NCBI GenBank assembly: GCA_027943245.1
Contig: JANDJZ010000298.1
Coordinates: 1-17,860, forward strand
Reading direction: 5' to 3'
Length of the DNA: 17,860 bases
From: Acanthamoeba sp. SK_2022b
Taxonomy: Eukaryota; Discosea; Longamoebia; Acanthamoebidae
This document shows, piece by piece, positions 1-8,963 of the stretch; within the stretch, counting starts at the first letter, position 1; every line of letters starts with the position of its first letter. The notes beneath the pieces were generated by a model, which worked only from the letters and a program-made list of their open reading frames with translations, searched no databases and was not told the DNA's origin. Made by a program: the position numbers and the translations under genes.

Positions 1-3000
1 TACCTGTTGCCCGGCGCCAAGTTTGGGCTGCAAAATCAGCCGGGCTTCCCCACGCTCCAGAACCTGAGACACACGAGCCAGCTCGCCTACGCCGGCCTGT
101 CCGTCTTCGGCACCTCGAGCAGGTACAGACACCGTTCAGTGTGGCTGAGTCAGTGGTGTGAAGCGCCCTTTCGTGCGCCGGGACAGAGCTGGTGAGACTC
201 AATTTGGGAGCATTTGGTCGGTGCATTCATGGTTTCAGGAAGCAGAGCCTCTTGCTGAAGCTGTTGCCTCCCGAGGGCCAGGAGCCCAAGGAGGTAGTGA
301 CCGAGATCAATCACGCCGAGAGCGAGGCCAATGGAAAGAGTAACCCACCTCCCACCTTACCTTGCTTCTTCGGAGTGGAGTTTTCGACTTTACCCAACCA
401 ACGATCTCTCGTGTCTAAACCGTTTGGGAATTAAACCGCACAGCGCCGAGCGCTCTCTTGACCAAGCAACAGCCAGTGGATGACGTTGACGCCAGCACAG
501 TTCAGGACCTTCTTGGCAAGACCATCTACGTTGAGTGGCCCTACCTCAAGGAAGCGCTGGTACGCATCCTCGTCTTCCTCAATCGTTTGCATTAGTACCG
601 AAACTTGCCCAACTGCAATCTTAACGTCTCTGCGTTTGATTTCAGGTTCTGGGCATCTCTGATGGCGAATGCCGTATGAGCCAAGCCCAAGGCACTGTCA
701 GGCATTCTCCGGTGCGTTCAGAACCACACCACCCGGGATTTTCTCCGGGTAGCGGAGAGAGGGCCACACGTGCAACTACTAATGCATTTGATTAATTGGC
801 CCTTTACTTTTGTACACCCATGCAGGGCGATTCGGGTGCCTGGCTGAAGGAGAGCAAGTATCAGAAGAACCACTACAAGGCCAAGAAGGGCATGGACATC
901 GGCGAAGTCAAGGTTTACAGCCTGTCCTTCGCGTAGATTTGCATCGCTTCAAAACGGCGCCTGCAACCCTTAGGCTAACTGCTGCATGCACAGGTGATGC
1001 TGCACGTCCAAGTGATTCGCGGCATGAAAGTTAGGAAAGATGGCTCCCGCACCAAGATGTGGCGCACCATCGATGACATCTACCCGCTTCAGGTAGCTCG
1101 GCTCTTCTCCAACAGCAGCAGTCTCGTAGCACCGGTCAAAGTGCGATTCAAGAGCTCACCCTCTCCTCTTGGCCTCTTTGCAGACCATTGTGAAGGAGCA
1201 CTACGCGCCAGACCCCAGGCTGCAGGAAAGAGCCGCTCCGTCCGTCGAGGAGGCCTTCCCGATTGGCCAGCGAGTGGTCTACCTCGGCTCGGGCGCCAAC
1301 TTTGGCGGTCTGGGCACCGTGGCCGAGGTGAGCTTACCCCCCCTCCCACACCACACACACAACATGTCGCCTGCGCACGACGACAGTGCTAACGACGGTC
1401 GCTCCGTTACGCTCCTCTATTCCCATCGCAGCACCTGCCGACAGAGGCGGGCTCCCCGCCCGACGTGCGAGTAGAGCTCGAAGTGCCACCCCCTCCCGCT
1501 TCCTTCGGCCGCAGGATCGCCCTTCAGACTCAGGAGAACTTCTACCACTTGTCTGAAGTCTCCAGACGCTTAAACATCTCGCCCAAGGTGCTCTCGAAGG
1601 TAATCACAGCGCTCCTCCTCCTCTTCTTCCTCCTCCTCCGTGGCCGTTTATCTACTGTGCTACAAGTAGGCCACGCCCTAACGCCCGCCGTGTTGGTGTG
1701 GTGGTGTGGTGGTGGCGATTGGGCAATGATCAGATCACGGCCAGCGTTTACGCGCAGCACCAGAACAGGAAGATCAACATCGGACTGAGGATCAAGTTCA
1801 CGCGCAAGGGTCAGCAGATGTTGGGCTACACCCAGCGCATTGAGACCCCTGCGCCCAACGGAATCTCGCGCGGCTACTGGATGTACTCGGCCAAGGCTCT
1901 CGACCTGGTCTACGAGTTCATGCAGAGGTTCCCCGACCTCTTCCAGGCGCTTGAAGCGGAGGATGCTCAGGAAATCGAAGTCTTCTCGCCCGAGATGCTC
2001 TTCCCCAACGGCAACGCTGCCGAACGCATGAACGAGGTACTTTTCATAATAATAATAATAAATAATAATAATAAATAATAATGCTAAATTCTAAATAATA
2101 ATAATAATTGCTCCGCCTTCTTCCGACCATGCCCATCCGACTCGTACGCACGCAGGTGGAGGAGTGGCTGAAGCACTTGGAGACCAACAACCTGCAACGC
2201 GTGCCCATCGGCTCGAAGGTAAGCGATGAGCGTTCATGCCACATCATCGTCCTCATCGTCATGCGTCGAAAGCTGCCCCAATGTTGTGACCACCACTCAC
2301 ACACGTCCGCCCGTCTCACTAGGCCATGCCCAAGGAGGCCGTCAAGACCGTGGAAGAGGAAAGCAACCGCTACGTGGCCAACAACAACGCAAGGAAGAAG
2401 AAGACCATCATGGTGGACTGCTCCACGAGCCAGCTGCTTACTCCCCTGTCTGACATCCCGGCCACCGACGAGGTAAGACTGCGCGCTATCTTTCGTTTAC
2501 CACGTGTCGTCATTCGCCACGTGTATCGCATAGTGTCGTGACCGGACGCGTTTCTATTCATCGGCCTCAGGAGTCGGCGCAAACGGATATCTCGCTGGGC
2601 GAGAGAGTGATGAACCTGCGCGACAACGGCCCCATCCCCTTTGGCCTGAAGGGCACCGTCACCGGCATCGTGAACAACCTGCTTGAAGTCGTGTTCGATG
2701 AGGAGTTCCTCGGCGGAACCAATCTCGGCAACAGGTGCGGCGCTTGCCCTTCCCCCCCCCCCGCGCGCTTATTGGCTTGGTGGCGGGAGCTCAGCTCAGG
2801 GCTGACCTCTCCTTGTAAATCCCACTTGGCGAATCGCCATTCGAATCGCCTGCAGGTGCTCTGACCTGCGCGGGCAGCAGCACATCCCGCCGACCACGGT
2901 GCTCAACCTGGGCCGTGGAGCTGGTCCCAAGCGTGGCGGTCGTAACTCGGGCCCCCAGCAGAACGCGTGGGCCAAGCCCGAAAGGGAGCACGCTGGCCCC

Positions 3001-4608
3001 AGAGGCCAGGGTCAGGGCCAAGCTGTTCAGCAGCCCGCGCAGCAGCAGCAGCAGCAGCAACAGCAGCCCCACCAGCCGCGCACCAACCGTGGTGGCCAAG
3101 GAGCCGACAAGCCGGTGGCCATACTGCAAAGGGGCGGTTCCGATCCCAGGAGGGACGTGAGAAAGTCAGGCGACAAGGTCGCGTACAGGCCAAAGCAACA
3201 GCCTCAAGGCACGTCGTCATACAACAGCGCTCTCCTCTCGCCACCACGTGCTGGAGCTGACCCTCCCCCCCTCACGGCTCGGGCCATTTTGGTGATGACC
3301 TGCAGTAGGTGAGGAAGGTGCCGCCGTCGGCGCGACCACGCAGCCGGCTGCGCCCGTGAAGAAGGAGAGGTCCTCGAGGAAGAACACCGGGTCCAAGCCG
3401 TCGTCCCTCTCGTCGTCGACCGGCAGCGCCGACAACGGCCAAAGCACTGAGGCGGAGGTGGCCGAGTACTGGAACAAACTCCAGTCGCAACACTCGGAAC
3501 CCGAAGGGTACGCACCTCTTCTACGCTCCAAGTCCGTTGGCTGGCTGGCTGGCTGGCTTGCACCCTCTCGCTGCCTGCGACACTGGGCTCAACCCGCGGC
3601 TGCTCGTGGGCGGGGGGGGGGCAATAGGGAGACCTCATCCGCCACCACCACGACCACCGCCACCACCAAGCCCAAGAGGGAGAGGAGGCGCGGTGGCGGC
3701 AAGAGAAACGCCCAGCCAGTGCAGGCGCAGGAACAGCTTGCCGCGCCCCAGGTCCGTTTCTTTCCACACTGGTTCACCGCCATAATCTGGCGTCGCGTCG
3801 CGAGGCTGACGTTCTTCTTTATGTTCGACGACGACGACCTTGCAGCCGGCTGGCCCCACTCTTTTGCCGGCACAGGGCACAGCGCCGGCGTATCCGCTCT
3901 ACTACTACCAGCCCGCGCCCAACTTCCCTCCGCAGCCGTTCATGATGCCTCCGCAGTACCCTGGTTTGTGCTCCCCAGTCCCTCAGTGCGCTCAGTGTGC
4001 CTCGTTCCCGCTCATCTCGTCCCGCCTCTCTCTCTCTCTTAACCCAGGCGTGCCACCCGCCGCCGCTCTCTATGGTGCGCACGGTGTGGCGGCGATGCCT
4101 ATGGCAGGAGCGGCAGGGCCCACCGCCGCCATCCCCATCCCGGGCCTACCCGTCCCGCTGCAAGTGCCCCTGCAACCGGCCATGCCGGCCTCTCTCAACT
4201 GGTATCGGTCACCGCGCGCCACTGTCTCTCCTCCTGTTCCTGCTGGCGTCGGTCAGGTTTGGTGACCTTGCGTGCCGTTCGTGTGGCTGCGCGATCCGCA
4301 GGCAACAGCAAGAGTTGGTGGGCGAAGGCGCCAAGAAGCCCCCGCGCGGCAGGAGCGGCAGGGGTAGAGGCAGAGGCGGTCGCGGTGGTCACACTGGCGA
4401 CCACCACCAGCAGTGGCAGCAGAAAAACCCGGACGACACGGCCCAGCAAGAGGGAGCTCAGCCACAGGCGCCTCGCCAGAGAAGAGGAAGAGGCGGAGGC
4501 CGAAGCAGGTCGGACAGGAACGCGGCGGCGGACAAGGGAGGACAAGGGGAGCAGCCCCCGAAAGACCAGAAGGATCAGCTCACCTGGCAGCAGAAGATGC
4601 TCCTCTGA
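1..4608 (+). CDS. XRN1: 5'-3' exoribonuclease XRN1, 3' part of gene, 18 exons in window
   Basis: XRN1 degrades decapped 5'-monophosphate mRNA in the cytoplasm. The catalytic N-terminal domains lie upstream of the window. What is visible is the XRN1-specific middle and C-terminal part: PGFPTLQNLRHTSQLAYAG in exon 1, VEWPYLKEA near 530, a KOW/SH3-like strand region (FPIGQRVVYLGSGANFGGLG, 1258-1317), a helical stretch at 1734-2036, and a second SH3-like motif (SLGERVMNLRDNGPIPFGLKG, cut here to its positions 2601-2660). These extensions are absent from nuclear XRN2. Exons by my threading: 1-122, 239-339, 477-559, 646-711, 826-912, 994-1092, 1184-1327, 1432-1599, 1734-2036, 2156-2218, 2323-2472, 2571-2734, 2856-~3247, 3306-3507, 3628-3751, 3846-3963, 4048-4201, 4302-4608. 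All junctions are GT-AG with matching phases and total 949 codons including stop. The donor near 3247 is the least certain; a GC donor at 3209 is an alternative. The C-terminus is Q/P-rich then RGG-rich, typical of RNA-binding tails. Confidence 0.9.
2043..2110. repeat. AAT/TAA trinucleotide microsatellite in an XRN1 intron
   Basis: Runs of AATAATAAT broken by AAAT and by TGCTAAATTCT fill most of the 119-nt intron between the exons ending at 2036 and starting at 2156. The tract contrasts sharply with the GC-rich surroundings. It lies wholly inside an intron, so length changes would not alter the protein. Confidence 0.85.
3041..3067 (+). repeat. CAG/CAA repeat encoding poly-Q in XRN1
   Basis: A run of CAG codons with a CAA interruption encodes about nine consecutive glutamines inside the Q-rich linker of the XRN1 C-terminal region. 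It is in frame with the exon from 2856, so it is translated. Confidence 0.85.
3536..3621. repeat. TGGC tetranucleotide repeat and poly-G run in an XRN1 intron
   Basis: About five consecutive GGCT/TGGC units occur at 3537-3559, followed by a run of nine to ten G at 3612-3621. Both lie in the intron 3508-3627. The poly-G run ends just before the acceptor CAATAG, so it replaces the usual pyrimidine tract. Confidence 0.75.
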
Positions 4609-4904
4609 AGGATCAACTTGACCCAGCTCTGGCATTGTCGCGCATGTGGCAGCGGTGAGATGCCCTGTTTTCCGTGAGTCAACAAGTCCTTTCCCACCCC
4701 CTTTTTTGCCCACTCAGAAGCCATGTTCCTGCACCTTCTCGGGCCTCTGCTTGGCCGTTTCTCTGCGTCTTCTTTGGTCGCTTTCTCGGGCAAATCTTAA
4801 CTCGAGTAATTATGTAATTTATATTTATAACAGATAATTTCACATGACGACAGTTGCTCCGGGCTGACCGGGTTGACCCGCGGGGGAGGTAATATATACA
4901 CTGG
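4609..4904 (+). other. XRN1 3' flank and intergenic spacer
   Basis: After the XRN1 stop there is a 296-base spacer. It has a T/C-rich stretch near 4688-4710 and an AT-rich patch at 4803-4848 (TAATTTATATTTATAA) that could serve as the cleavage/polyadenylation region; no canonical AATAAA is present. A TATATA at 4893 lies only about 10 bases before the first ATG (4905) and about 30 before the next one (4923), so if it is a TATA box the used start is more likely 4923 or later. No RNA gene or further ORF is evident. Confidence 0.45.
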
Positions 4905-5606
4905 ATGGCGAATGAAACTGCCATGGAGGACATCACTACGACTAGCACAGCCGAGAGTCCTCTCGTAGAGGTTCTAGAGACCGAGGCCACGGTCAAGGTA
5001 TCCGCGTTGAGCCTGCTGGACCTGGGTGCGCTCGACTCGATCAAAGTAGTGGTCGAGTGGTGCAGCCTCGCCACGGACAAGGCGCAGCTCGATAACCTGC
5101 GGGCCAAGTTCAAGCGCACAAGGGTGCCAGAGGGCCCTGCGGCCCAGCTGGGCATCCGGTCCTTTCACGTGCTCATGGCCGGCTTCTCCAGGCAGGGCAA
5201 GAGCTCGCTGATCAACTCGCTCCTCACCACCGCGCTGGCTCGTCCCACGGGGGTGTGTCCGGTGCGCGACAGCCCCACGGCGGTGATCAGGCGTATCGAC
5301 TTTGTGCGCGCTCCTCGCAAGGCCACCACCAGCATCTCGATGGCCACCCTCATCGACACCTGGGGCATCGATCCACTCGTTCCTGAAGAGGACCAGTACG
5401 ACGCCGCGGGCCCCACACCATATGAAACGCCAGCCGGTGATCTGGCTGCTTTTTCTTCATATCTCCTCATCCCATTGACACCAGCTGTCCAACTTTGTCC
5501 GACAACAAGCTATGAAGCGAGTGAGACAACAAGTCAAGAGTCGTGCCGTCGGCGCCGATGGCAACAAGCGACCGGCCAAGCAACCTCGCCGCGAAAGCAG
5601 CTATAG
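4905..5606 (+). CDS. P-loop GTPase-like protein, probably truncated 5' part
   Basis: The open frame of 233 codons begins like a large or septin/dynamin-style GTPase. A helical lead (residues ~25-70) precedes a G1/Walker A motif GFSRQGKSS (residues 93-101; GxxxxGKS) in the context HVLMAGFSRQGKSSLINSLL. A Thr/Ser-rich region around residues 117-125 could supply G2, and DTWG (151-154, preceded by hydrophobic ATLI) fits G3 DxxG. No G4 (N/T-K-x-D) or G5 follows. After about residue 180 the sequence becomes low-complexity (Thr/Ser/Gln, then Arg) and overlaps the next reading frame by 95 bases. An intron 5437-5486 (GT...CACCAG) is possible but leads only into the same short tail. I read it as a host gene cut short near 5440-5510. 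Alternative start is ATG 4923. Family membership beyond GTPase fold is not resolved. Confidence 0.6.
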   Translation: MANETAMEDITTTSTAESPLVEVLETEATVKVSALSLLDLGALDSIKVVVEWCSLATDKAQLDNLRAKFKRTRVPEGPAAQLGIRSFHVLMAGFSRQGKSSLINSLLTTALARPTGVCPVRDSPTAVIRRIDFVRAPRKATTSISMATLIDTWGIDPLVPEEDQYDAAGPTPYETPAGDLAAFSSYLLIPLTPAVQLCPTTSYEASETTSQESCRRRRWQQATGQATSPRKQL

Positions 5607-7709
5607 TGGCAGCAGCAGTAGCCACAACACCAATGCCCAGGAGAGGCAGCCCGAGGCGAGCCAGATCGATCTGGGGGCAATGTGTACCAAGCGCCGCTGC
5701 GAGACCACCTATGGCAACATCAAGGCCGACGTTGCCAAGTCAGCCATCCAAAAGAACGTGCGGCGTGGGGGTGGCAGCAGCGGCAATAACGAGGCAAGCG
5801 TCGATGCGCCAGCGACCAAGGCCGTTCACTTTGCGATGCAGATGCTGTTCTTTATGTTGGCGCCCAAAGGACAAAAGCTGGTGACCAACCTGCTCAACCG
5901 CCTGCGCATCATTGCCCTCGAGGATATCTCACTGGCCGGTATCCCGACCATCATCGAGCTCGATTCCCGCCTCTTGGTATTGGAGCGCGCCCGCGATGAG
6001 AAGCGTACCGCCGAGGGTTCCGCCAATGCCGCGGCCATTATCACTGCCACTGATCGCCGCGCACTCGTCGAGGCCGTGTGGATGTTGGCCAAGAGCCAGC
6101 ATGTGCGTTTGCCCAGCCATTACAATGCCGCCTATTGCAAGCCCGAGATGGCCGACCAACTCGAGGAGGCCTCGCCAGAGCGCAGACGCCAACTGGACTT
6201 GGCCATCAACCCAGCCACATGCCCGCTTCCCGCCAAGCGTTTCCCGCTGACCGTCGCTGAGAAAAAGCACGCGGCCTTGGTCGGCATCATCGATCGCATC
6301 GTGTACTGTTTGGAGCACAAGTGGGGCGCCGGCCTAGCGCCGCTGCAAGAGCTGATGGCACGCCGCACGGGACCCAGCCCGCACAGACGCAGCACCAACA
6401 CTGTCTTTCGACATCTTTGAGTGGTTCTACCACGTGGCCCATCCAGCGTGGCTCACTGGCGCGGCCAAGTCACGAATGGACCAACTGCTGGCCGTTATGC
6501 AGCGCTGGTGCAAGCTCTTTCTCACCAACAAGGAGGGGCCGCCTCTGTGCCTACGCACCGCCTACCTAGCGCTCATCCTGGCCGACCGAGTCGACTGGCA
6601 GCGACAGGTCGTCTTACCCACCGCCGAGGACATTGATGCCGACCTCGTCTTTGACCAGACCCTGAGCCGTCAGCTAGAGCTCGTGGTGGACGACTATGTC
6701 GTCGATATGCACACGAGTCAGGGCCGCAATGCCGGCAAGGACAAGATGGTGTTTGCCCTCGAGGGCAGCCACGTGGCCAACGAGGACCTGTCGCTGGTCG
6801 ACGTGGTCTACAAGCGGCTCTACTTGGTCAGCAAGGCGCTCAGCCCACAAGAGGCCGAGGAGCTGCTGCCGCAACCATCATCTTTGCCATGGCTGTCTTT
6901 GCCACCGTCGCCATCGGTCGTTGCTCCACCACCGTCGCCGTCAGTTTTTTCTTTGCCGCCGTCGCCGACTACCCAGCCGCCGTCAACTCTGCCAGTTCTG
7001 CCGGCCCTTGATATTCCGGAGCAGCACCAGCACCAGCAGCACCATCAACCAGAGGATGCAGTCGCAAACGAGTCGGACCTCTTTGCGTTTGTCGTCCGCG
7101 TGCAGCTTGTCACCAACGAGAGCAAGCAGGACACATACCTAGCTACTATGAGACAGCCCCTCCCGCCCTTTGCCCAAGACAGCGCGTCTTTGTCTTCCCA
7201 CCCAGGCCATTGCCATAGCCCGCGCGGTGACTGGCTCGCACCTGGTCAGCCCATTGGCTGCCGCAACGAGGCGCTAGGCAAGCAGGCCCAGGGAAAGCAC
7301 CGCAACAAGATGCCAATCCTGAGCAATCGGCCGCTGGACTTTATTGTGTGCCAAGACCTGTCGGCGCGCGAAGATGGAGCCACCGCGCCTACACAAATGC
7401 ACGACTCCAAGTGCTGGCCGCCCACGCCGGTGGTGGATTTTAAGGCCATGTCCTGGCTGGCCACGGCCGACCCACTCAAGCTGGACGCGACACGGGCTGC
7501 ATTTACTCGGTCGATGAGGATGTTACCACCATGGGCCGCGGCTTACCCCCCAAGGGCAAAAATCTCGTGCGCAACGCGTCGTGCATGGCTCCGTGCTCCA
7601 GTTTATCAAGAAGGCCGAGCGGCTTGATAGCATCCTCGACAAGGTCCTGCTAGCTCGTCTTCCACAGCCGCAACAAGTCCGTGACAACCTCGCACTGCTC
7701 ATCTCTTGA
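5512..7709 (+). pseudogene. Frameshifted large-DNA-virus-like gene with clamp-loader-lid-like and HTxxGR motifs
   Basis: Two long frames, 5512-6420 (302 aa) and 6434-7627 (397 aa), read as one gene broken near 6400: immediately before the second frame's first ATG the same frame reads FDIFEWFYHVAHPAW, overlapping the first frame's stop. The first part contains IQKNVRRG (79-86) and NLLNRLRIIALEDISLAG (126-143), resembling the helical lid of RarA/MgsA-type clamp-loader ATPases. The second part carries HTSQGRNAGKDKMVFALEG (93-111 of that frame), then a Pro/Ser-rich linker (6868-7010). Further switches are suggested near 7135-7260, ~7490 and ~7575, with coding-like sequence reaching the TGA at 7707. 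I associate this motif pair with uncharacterised proteins of amoeba-infecting giant viruses, but that is unverified recall. It has no introns, unlike both neighbours. Not functional as a single protein as it stands. Confidence 0.5.
6868..7012 (+). repeat. Pro/Ser-rich low-complexity coding tract
   Basis: CCACCGTCGCC-type units recur (SLPPSPSV, APPPSPSV, SLPPSP), giving a degenerate repeat of about eight to eleven residues within the virus-like frame, followed by an H/Q-rich stretch (7021-7053). It probably encodes a disordered linker between two conserved parts. Confidence 0.7.
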
Positions 7710-7884
7710 GGGAAATGAATGTGCTGTGTTGTCAAGTTGCGTTCAGTTTGCAATCGTTTGCGTGTATGTGTGAGGCCAGCGCCTAGTACGAGCTGCTGGC
7801 TTGTGGAAACTTGACCATCCATTATCCGGCTGCACCTGGCGCCAACTTGAGATGACGGCGGTGGTACTAGTCGAACCTGGAACC

Positions 7885-8229
7885 AGGTTTGAGCTTTGAC
7901 GAGCTGGCATGCCTATGGCTGACCTTTGGCGGCCGCTACGTCACACGACCCGTCATCTCTGTTTGCCTACCTGGAGCAGCTCAGGCGCAACTTTGCCGTC
8001 AACGCCGTGATGGGCGCGCAAGAATAGCTGCCCCTGGAACAAGTGGATTGCCTTTGAAGCGCGGGACCATCTCAAGCAAGGTTCTCTTTTGGGCACGAAT
8101 TCGAGGGCTGCCCGTGTGGCTTGAGCGTGTTGGCAGCCACACCCCAACTGTAGCGTCACCGCGGTTGAACCCTTTATTCGAGAGGTAGAGAAAGAGACAC
8201 AGGAAGTGGCCAGACTGGTGGTATTTTGA
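7885..8229 (+). pseudogene. Decayed coding remnant, unknown family
   Basis: No single frame is open, but coding-like pieces follow one another with frame switches: LSFDELACLWLTFGGRYV from 7889, HDPSSLFAYLEQLRRNF ending at a TAG at 8025, FEARDHLKQGSLL near 8050-8090, HEFEGCPCGLSVLAATP near 8095-8150, and VTAVEPFIREVEKETQEVAR ending at TGA 8229. Order and strand are constant and codon style matches the block upstream, so this looks like an ageing gene or the tail of the preceding one. No family recognised. The 7710-7884 gap before it shows nothing I can name. Confidence 0.3.
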
Positions 8230-8249
8230 GCAAGGGGCGAGAATTAGGG

Positions 8250-8765
8250 CTAAAGGCCTCTCCTGACCACAACCCGATATTCCACGGCGATGGCCAGGTC
8301 GGTGAAGTGGGACTGAGGCACCCATATCCTGGAGCTGGAGCCAGTGCAAGGGTTATGCACCTCCACACAAAGTTGGCGATGTGCATGGAAGTCAACCTCG
8401 TGGGAGTAGAAGGGTAGGAAGACCCTGTGGCGCTGGCCGTCGCCGAAAGGGAGCACGCGTAGCAGATGTCGCGGAAGACGAGACGCGGGGACGATTTGGG
8501 TCGTATCCGAGTCGCCGACCCAGATCATGAAAGCGCCACACAAGAACTCTGGCTCGAGATCGTGCGCGCTGGCGATGCTCCCGACGTGTGTGACTTCGAG
8601 GGTCATGCTTCTTACGCCCCTCACGCACGGGTGGTCGACGAAGACTTGAGCGAAAGAATCTGGGTAACGGATGGTAACGACCCCCACGCGCTCGTCCTCA
8701 TCTTCGCCGAGCTCAAGAGCCAGCTTTCGCAGCTTCTCGGATATTTCGGCGTGCACTCGATGCAT
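8250..8765 (-). CDS. Hypothetical protein, 171 aa, probably beta-rich
   Basis: An intact minus-strand frame with GC-rich third positions. It opens with a helix (residues 5-20, EISEKLRKLALELGEDED), then alternating hydrophobic/polar segments (VGVVTIRYPDSFAQVFVDH, MTLEVTHVGS, FMIWVGD, RVFLPFYSHEVDF) that suggest beta strands. No transmembrane segment or catalytic motif is seen. It is convergent with the remnant ending at 8229 and divergent from the gene starting at 8964. A 139-codon frame on the other strand (8466-8885) overlaps it; I prefer the minus strand because it begins with ATG and has the more protein-like pattern. Its placement beside the virus-like block suggests, without proving, the same origin. 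Confidence 0.45.
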   Translation of the reverse strand: MHRVHAEISEKLRKLALELGEDEDERVGVVTIRYPDSFAQVFVDHPCVRGVRSMTLEVTHVGSIASAHDLEPEFLCGAFMIWVGDSDTTQIVPASRLPRHLLRVLPFGDGQRHRVFLPFYSHEVDFHAHRQLCVEVHNPCTGSSSRIWVPQSHFTDLAIAVEYRVVVRRGL

Positions 8766-8883
8766 GGGTTGGTGACGGCAAAGTTAAAGGAGGGGGAAGG
8801 GGCACCTGAAACCCTTTTTAACGGCAGGGAGCACTGGTCCCTGGTGTGGTCTCAATTGGCTCTCACACCGAATTTTCCATGGT

Positions 8884-8930
8884 GACCAATGGGAGAAGGT
8901 ATGGACACATCCGCTTGGCGATAAAAAAAG
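8884..8930 (+). promoter_or_regulatory. Possible promoter: CCAAT and TATA-like elements
   Basis: CCAAT at 8885-8889 and GATAAAAAAA at 8920-8929 lie 75 and 35-44 bases before the ATG at 8964. The order and spacing are those of a conventional RNA polymerase II promoter for the downstream gene. Assignment is by position and consensus only. Confidence 0.4.
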
Positions 8931-8963
8931 GAGCACCGGCACGTTTTGCTTCCAACGGCCGAA

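Noticed and set aside
3204..3767. 187-codon minus-strand ORF opposite XRN1 exons
   Set aside because: It lies antisense to well-supported exons, spans two introns, and is Arg/Ser/Trp-rich as expected for the complement of GC-rich coding DNA.
5929..6318. 129-codon minus-strand ORF within the virus-like block
   Set aside because: It is antisense to the conserved clamp-loader-lid-like frame and shows no motif of its own.
8466..8885. 139-codon plus-strand ORF
   Set aside because: It is largely antisense to the better-looking minus-strand frame 8250-8765, and its last part enters the promoter region of the next gene. It cannot be fully excluded.
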